This document shows positions 13,358 through 16,944 of a stretch of DNA of 16,944 nt, piece by piece. A model generated the notes under the pieces. It did no database searches. It was not told the DNA's origin and saw only the letters and a program-made list of their open reading frames with translations. The stretch comes from Bradyrhizobium sp. (GTDB lineage Bacteria; Pseudomonadota; Alphaproteobacteria; Rhizobiales; Xanthobacteraceae). How positions within the stretch are numbered: position 1 is the first letter of the stretch; each line of letters begins with the position of its first letter. Location of the stretch: NCBI GenBank assembly GCA_028290305.1, contig JAQGKC010000361.1, forward strand, positions 1 to 16,944. Direction: 5' to 3'. The position numbers were made by a program, and so were the translations under genes.

Positions 13358-14203
13358 ATGGTCGATTGTCATGGACGTTTCGCCTGGTACGAACTGATGA
13401 CGACAGACATGGCGGCCGCCCAGGCCTTCTACGGCAAGGTCGTGGGCTGGGGCGCAAAGGACGCATCGACGCCTGATCTGGCTTATACCCTGTTCACCGC
13501 TGGAAGGGCTCCGGTCAGCGGGCTCATGGATTTGCCGGAGGCGGCGAGGCGAATGGGCGCGACGCCGCGATGGATGGGGTATGTCGGCGTCAACGACGTA
13601 GACGTGACCGCCAACCAGATCGCGCGTCTTGGCGGAGCCGTTTACGTCCCTCCGACGAACAGCAATATCGGCCGCATCTCGGTCGTCGCGGACCCGCAAA
13701 AGGCAACGTTTGCCTTGGTCAAGGGACTGAAAACCGGGCGGCAGCAATCTGTTGAACCGGGCAAACCGGGGCGCGTGGGTTGGCATGAGTTGCTCGCCGC
13801 CGATTGGGAGAAGGCGTTCGCTTTCTACGGCGAGATTTTCGGCTGGCAGAAGGCGGAGGCCGAAATCGGTCCGGCGGACACTTATCAGCTGTTCTCCGCC
13901 GGCGGGCAGATGATCGGCGGCATGTTCAACAAACGCAACGTCGACCCGATCCCGTTCTGGCTTTGCTATTTCAATGTTGACGACATCGACGCGGCCATGG
14001 AGCGCGTAATGACCGGCGGCGGCCAGATATTCGAAGGCCCGCTTGAATTGCCAGGCGGCAGCTGGTTCGCCCGATGCAGGGACCCTCAGGGCGCCGGGTT
14101 CGCGCTGCAGGGCAAGCGAAGCCAGCAGCCAGGCGTCGGCTGGTCCACCGAGTGGGGCGGGTTTTCGTCCAAGGGCAGATTGGTCACCAAGCCCCGGCGG
14201 TAA
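13358..14203 (+). CDS. VOC-family protein with two glyoxalase-fold domains
   Basis: A 281-residue protein with two VOC (glyoxalase/bleomycin-resistance/dioxygenase) domains in tandem. Domain 1 (about 7-122) opens FAWYELMTTDMAAAQAFYGK and closes VVADPQKATFALVKG. Domain 2 (about 140-252) opens VGWHELLAADWEKAFAFYGE and closes CRDPQGAGFALQGK. The pattern is that of the VOC subfamily often annotated as hydroxylases or glyoxalases acting on small metabolites; the substrate cannot be read from sequence. Paired domains build the metal-binding cleft; likely ligands include H143 and E144 in domain 2, while W10-Y11-E12 is the matching place in domain 1. The start has GGAGA eight bases upstream. It is convergent with opgC and divergent from the TOMM cluster. 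Confidence 0.88.
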   Translation: MVDCHGRFAWYELMTTDMAAAQAFYGKVVGWGAKDASTPDLAYTLFTAGRAPVSGLMDLPEAARRMGATPRWMGYVGVNDVDVTANQIARLGGAVYVPPTNSNIGRISVVADPQKATFALVKGLKTGRQQSVEPGKPGRVGWHELLAADWEKAFAFYGEIFGWQKAEAEIGPADTYQLFSAGGQMIGGMFNKRNVDPIPFWLCYFNVDDIDAAMERVMTGGGQIFEGPLELPGGSWFARCRDPQGAGFALQGKRSQQPGVGWSTEWGGFSSKGRLVTKPRR

Positions 14204-14233
14204 GGAAAACCTTCGGGATCAGGCGACCGGGGA

Positions 14234-15400
14234 TCAAGCGGCTTTGGCTGACGCTGGCGCCGGTGTCGCGGTTTGCTTCGGAGGCGGCTTGTCCTGCCTT
14301 TTCGACCAGGAGATGTAATAGGCGACGATGGTCATAATCGCTATTCCCGTCACGCTGACGAAGATCTGCGCGAACAGCGAGCCCGAACTCATCATCAGTT
14401 CGAAATGGCCGACAAAGGACAGGAAGACGCCGACGCAGAACACCGCGAGCGATTGCTGACCGCAGACGATAACGGGATCGAAAACCCGCCATTCCAGGCC
14501 CGACCAGTCCTTCGGCACAAACCTGATGACCAAGATCACGATCACCACGAAATGCACGAAACGATAGGGCGCGAGATTGGTCTTGTCGTTGGGATTGAAG
14601 ATTCCATAGAACCAATGCGGGAACAGGGCCCCAAAATCCGGAAACTTGCCCGCCATGGTCATGATCAGCGCAAAGATCAGATAGGCGATGCAGAAGTAGA
14701 GCGTGGCGGGCGCATCGATGATCGACCGCGACTTCGTGGCCCCGCCAAGCGCGCACCAAGAGCCAAACACAAACAAAACCTGCCAGCAATACGGGTTGAA
14801 GTACCAGGTACCGGCGGGGTAGGCCGGCAGATTCCAGCCGAACTGGCGCGCGGCGAGCCACAGCGCTATCGAGGCCAGCATCGTCAGGCCAGGCCGGCGC
14901 AGCATGATCCACAACACTGGCGGAAATAATCCCATCAGCACGATGTAAAGGGGAAGCACGTCCAGGTTGACCGGCTTGAATTTGAGCAGCAATCCCTGGC
15001 GCAGCGTTTCGATCGGATTGTCGACGAGACCGGCCACATTGAATTCGTTGATGATGTCCGGATCGCTGTAACGTTGCGCGACATAACCAATCGAAACAAT
15101 ATAGATGACGAACAGGATGACATGCGCCACGTAGAGCTGCCAGACACGCTTGGTCAGGCGAGTGGCGCCAACGATAAAGCCGCGTTCGAGCATCATCCGG
15201 GCGTAGACAAAGGATGCAGTATACCCCGAAATGAAAACGAACAGATCCGCGGCATCGCTGAAGCCGTAATTTCTCGTGGTAATCCAGTTCACGACATTGT
15301 CGGGAATGTGATCCAGAAAAATCGCCCAGTTTGCGACTCCTCGAAACAGGTCGAGCCGGAGATCGCGTCCTTTGGGAGGCAGGGTTGCGTTGATTTCCAT
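14234..15400 (-). CDS. opgC: OpgC-family membrane protein (periplasmic glucan modification)
   Basis: A 388-residue inner-membrane protein of the OpgC acyltransferase family, which succinylates osmoregulated periplasmic glucans. The family signature is at the N-terminus: RDLRLDLFRGVANWAIFLDH (12-31) and DAADLFVFISGYTASFVYAR (49-68). About ten hydrophobic segments follow, ending with SLFAQIFVSVTGIAIMTIVAYYI (about 343-365). The cytoplasmic tail is Pro/Ala/Lys-rich. The ATG at 15400 has no clear ribosome-binding site, but the N-terminal family motif begins right after it and the length is normal. A 417-residue frame also overlapping this region is a shadow. In Bradyrhizobium the glucans are cyclic and carry other substituents, so the exact group transferred here is uncertain. 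Confidence 0.9.
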   Translation of the reverse strand: MEINATLPPKGRDLRLDLFRGVANWAIFLDHIPDNVVNWITTRNYGFSDAADLFVFISGYTASFVYARMMLERGFIVGATRLTKRVWQLYVAHVILFVIYIVSIGYVAQRYSDPDIINEFNVAGLVDNPIETLRQGLLLKFKPVNLDVLPLYIVLMGLFPPVLWIMLRRPGLTMLASIALWLAARQFGWNLPAYPAGTWYFNPYCWQVLFVFGSWCALGGATKSRSIIDAPATLYFCIAYLIFALIMTMAGKFPDFGALFPHWFYGIFNPNDKTNLAPYRFVHFVVIVILVIRFVPKDWSGLEWRVFDPVIVCGQQSLAVFCVGVFLSFVGHFELMMSSGSLFAQIFVSVTGIAIMTIVAYYISWSKRQDKPPPKQTATPAPASAKAA

Positions 15401-15544
15401 GGGCGCCGTTTCGAAGTGATGCTTTCGAGAAGATCAAGTGACGGGGCAGGGACGTTAGCCGCGCGACTGGCCAAGATTGTCACTGCGCAGCATAATGACT
15501 ATACCGGTTCGGAAAATGTAACATCCAGGGCTGGGAATCACCGA

Positions 15545-15573
15545 TTCAAGTTCCTGAAAGGTGTCTCTATACT
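15545..15573 (+). promoter_or_regulatory. Probable sigma-70 type promoter of the NDUFS4-like gene
   Basis: TTCAAG (15545-15550) and TATACT (15568-15573) are 17 bases apart. The -10 box is good and the -35 weak. Transcription would start near 15580 and give a leader of about 50 bases before the ATG at 15633. Confidence 0.45.
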
Positions 15574-15632
15574 ATCCCAACCCTTTTAACCACGCGCCTT
15601 CGTGCCGCATTTCTGTGGGGATCCGACCATCC

Positions 15633-15938
15633 ATGACCGCACGCATCTTTAAGCCCGCCAAAAACGCGATGCAATCGGGGACCGCCAAGACCAAGGAATG
15701 GGAGCTCGATTACGAACCCGAGCAGCCCCGGGTGATCGAGCCCTTGATGGGCTGGACCTCGTCCGGCGATATGAAGCAGGAGATCACCCTGCGCTTTGAG
15801 ACCAAGGAAGAGGCGGTGGCCTATTGCGAGCGCGAGGGCATTCCCTATCAGGTCATCGAGCCGAAGGAGCCGGCGCGCCGGCAAGCCGCCTATGCCGACA
15901 ATTTTGCCTTCCGGCGCGGCGAACCCTGGACCCATTGA
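15633..15938 (+). CDS. Complex I accessory subunit, NDUFS4-like
   Basis: A 101-residue protein of the ETC complex I conserved-region family, the bacterial counterpart of mitochondrial NDUFS4 (18 kDa), an accessory subunit on the peripheral arm of NADH:ubiquinone oxidoreductase in alphaproteobacteria. Visible signatures are MTARIFKPAKNAMQSG at the start, WELDYEPEQPRVIEPLMGWT (about 23-42), the SSGDMKQEITLRFETKEEAV segment (43-62) and the end YADNFAFRRGEPWTH. The ATG at 15633 matches the family start; a longer frame from 15561 adds residues unlike the family. The ribosome-binding site is a loose GGGGA about 11 bases upstream. It stands alone, divergent from opgC, away from any nuo operon. Confidence 0.93.
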   Translation: MTARIFKPAKNAMQSGTAKTKEWELDYEPEQPRVIEPLMGWTSSGDMKQEITLRFETKEEAVAYCEREGIPYQVIEPKEPARRQAAYADNFAFRRGEPWTH

Positions 15939-16040
15939 GGGCCGCAATCTCCGAAGGCCCATCCCGGCGGCATTGCCCGGACGGCGAAAGTTCTGGGTTG
16001 CCTAAGGCGGCGGCGCAATGACACCATGACCCAGCCCCCA

Positions 16041-16058
16041 TGCGCCGATTGCGGCGCA
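16041..16058. terminator. GC-rich hairpin after the NDUFS4-like gene
   Basis: TGCGCCG (16041-16047) pairs perfectly with CGGCGCA (16052-16058) around the loop ATTG. No T tract follows. It is 102 bp after the NDUFS4-like stop and 24 bp before mccB. It may be a terminator lacking a T run or a leader structure of mccB. Confidence 0.35.
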
Positions 16059-16082
16059 CAATAAACCAAACTGCTGAAGGCC

Positions 16083-16944
16083 ATGCCGCATCAACCCAGC
16101 ACCGATTCCACCTCGGCTGATTTTGCCCGCAACGCCGAAGCCATGCGGGCGCTGGTCGCGGAACTCCGGCAAAAGCTCGACCAGGTGGCCGGCGCCGGCG
16201 GCGAGGTATCGCGGGCGCGACATACCTCACGCGGCAAGATGCTGGCGCGCCAGCGCGTCGATCTCCTGATCGATCCCGGCACCGCGTTTCTCGAATTGTC
16301 GCCGCTGGCGGCCTACGGCCTCTATGGCGGCGATGTGCATTCCGCCAGCGTCATCACCGGCGTCGGGCGGATCTCGGGGCGCGAATGCGTTGTTGTCGCC
16401 AATGATGCGACCATCAAAGGCGGCACCTATTATCCGATGACGGTGAAGAAGCATCTGCGCGCGCAGGAGATCGCGCGGCAGAACAATCTGCCCTGCGTCT
16501 ACATGGTCGATTCCGGCGGCGCGTTCCTGCCGATGCAGGATGAGATCTTCCCCGACGAGCGGCATTTTGGCCGCATCTTCTACAATCAGGCGCTGATGTC
16601 CGCGGCCGGAATCCCGCAGATTGCAATCGTGATGGGCTCCTGCACCGCCGGCGGGGCCTATGTGCCGGCGATGTCGGACGAAAGCATCATCGTGCGCAAT
16701 CAGGGCACGATCTTTCTCGGTGGCCCGCCGCTGGTGAAAGCCGCGACCGGCGAGGTGGTCACCGCCGAGGAGCTCGGCGGCGCCGACGTGCATTCGCGGC
16801 AATCCGGCGTCACCGACCACTATGCGCAGAACGACGCCCACGCGATCGGGATCGCGCGGCGCATCGTCGCCACGCTGAAGCCGTCGGCGCGCGCCGCCTT
16901 GAACATGCGCGAACCGCGCGAGCCGTTGTTTGCGCCGGAGGAAG
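16083..16944 (+). CDS. mccB: 3-Methylcrotonyl-CoA carboxylase beta subunit (5' part, runs off the edge)
   Basis: The first 287 residues of an acyl-CoA carboxylase carboxyltransferase subunit. The match is to the methylcrotonyl-CoA carboxylase beta subunit, which acts in leucine breakdown with the biotin-carrying alpha subunit. Diagnostic stretches are [40 protein letters not shown] and [20 protein letters not shown], then [20 protein letters not shown] and [20 protein letters not shown]. The paired GSCTAGGAY and [12 protein letters not shown] patterns are typical of MccB rather than PccB. The ATG at 16083 is the first usable start after an in-frame TAA at 16062-16064; the ribosome-binding site is weak. 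The usual full length is about 535 residues, so nearly half the gene is outside the window. Confidence 0.92.
   Translation, partial: MPHQPSTDSTSADFARNAEAMRALVAELRQKLDQVAGAGGEVSRARHTSRGKMLARQRVDLLIDPGTAFLELSPLAAYGLYGGDVHSASVITGVGRISGRECVVVANDATIKGGTYYPMTVKKHLRAQEIARQNNLPCVYMVDSGGAFLPMQDEIFPDERHFGRIFYNQALMSAAGIPQIAIVMGSCTAGGAYVPAMSDESIIVRNQGTIFLGGPPLVKAATGEVVTAEELGGADVHSRQSGVTDHYAQNDAHAIGIARRIVATLKPSARAALNMREPREPLFAPEE

Noticed and set aside
14184..15437. A 417-residue minus-strand frame over opgC
   Set aside because: It is Arg/Ser/His-rich with no membrane pattern, while the other frame gives a clear OpgC protein with transmembrane helices.
1..16944. CRISPR array or rRNA genes
   Set aside because: No regularly spaced repeat-spacer pattern and no rRNA-like sequence was found. 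The only tandem repeats are the short ones listed.

Overview
The window reads like a Bradyrhizobium-type alphaproteobacterium (Rhizobiales). The composition is GC-rich. It carries an OpgC-type membrane acyltransferase, the alphaproteobacterial/mitochondrial NDUFS4-like complex I subunit, a methylcrotonyl-CoA carboxylase beta subunit, and several small hypothetical proteins of a kind I associate with Bradyrhizobium. The genus is inferred from gene content recalled from memory, not from a search.

Left part, about 1-7300: a worn integration hotspot. It holds the 3' end of an unidentified gene (1-182), a small membrane protein, and remnants of two tyrosine integrases on the plus strand with a two-gene small-protein cassette (1495-1930) between them. 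Next comes one intact P4-type integrase on the minus strand (2392-3633). Just upstream of that integrase lie an 11-bp tandem repeat and two spaced 21-bp repeats, and then the 3' half of a tRNA-Pro(TGG) gene ending in CCA at 3825, which is the probable attachment site. A second, decayed copy of the same tRNA 3' end with matching downstream flank ends at 7297. The two copies enclose about 3.5 kb holding an integrase C-terminal relic, a small hypothetical, an HflX-type GTPase with an N-terminal insertion, and a Ser/Thr/Asn-rich protein with a duplicated module.

Middle part, 7478-8306: three small genes (a short soluble protein, a secreted protein and a single-span membrane protein).

Main find, 8420-12813, all on the minus strand: a compact thiazole/oxazole-modified microcin (TOMM, a RiPP) cluster. 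The order of transcription is a precursor peptide, a fused leader-binding/E1-like/YcaO cyclodehydratase, and a SagB-type FMN dehydrogenase. The precursor has a Cys-free acidic leader and a 40-residue core with 13 Cys, most at every third residue in Gly-Cys repeats. Its N-terminus also looks like a Sec signal peptide, which is odd for a cytosolically modified RiPP. A strong hairpin lies between the precursor and enzyme genes, and palindromes lie upstream of the precursor. No dedicated transporter or immunity gene is visible in the window.

Right part, 13358-16944: ordinary chromosome. It holds a two-domain VOC (glyoxalase-fold) protein, opgC on the minus strand, a divergent NDUFS4-like gene, and the start of mccB running off the right edge.
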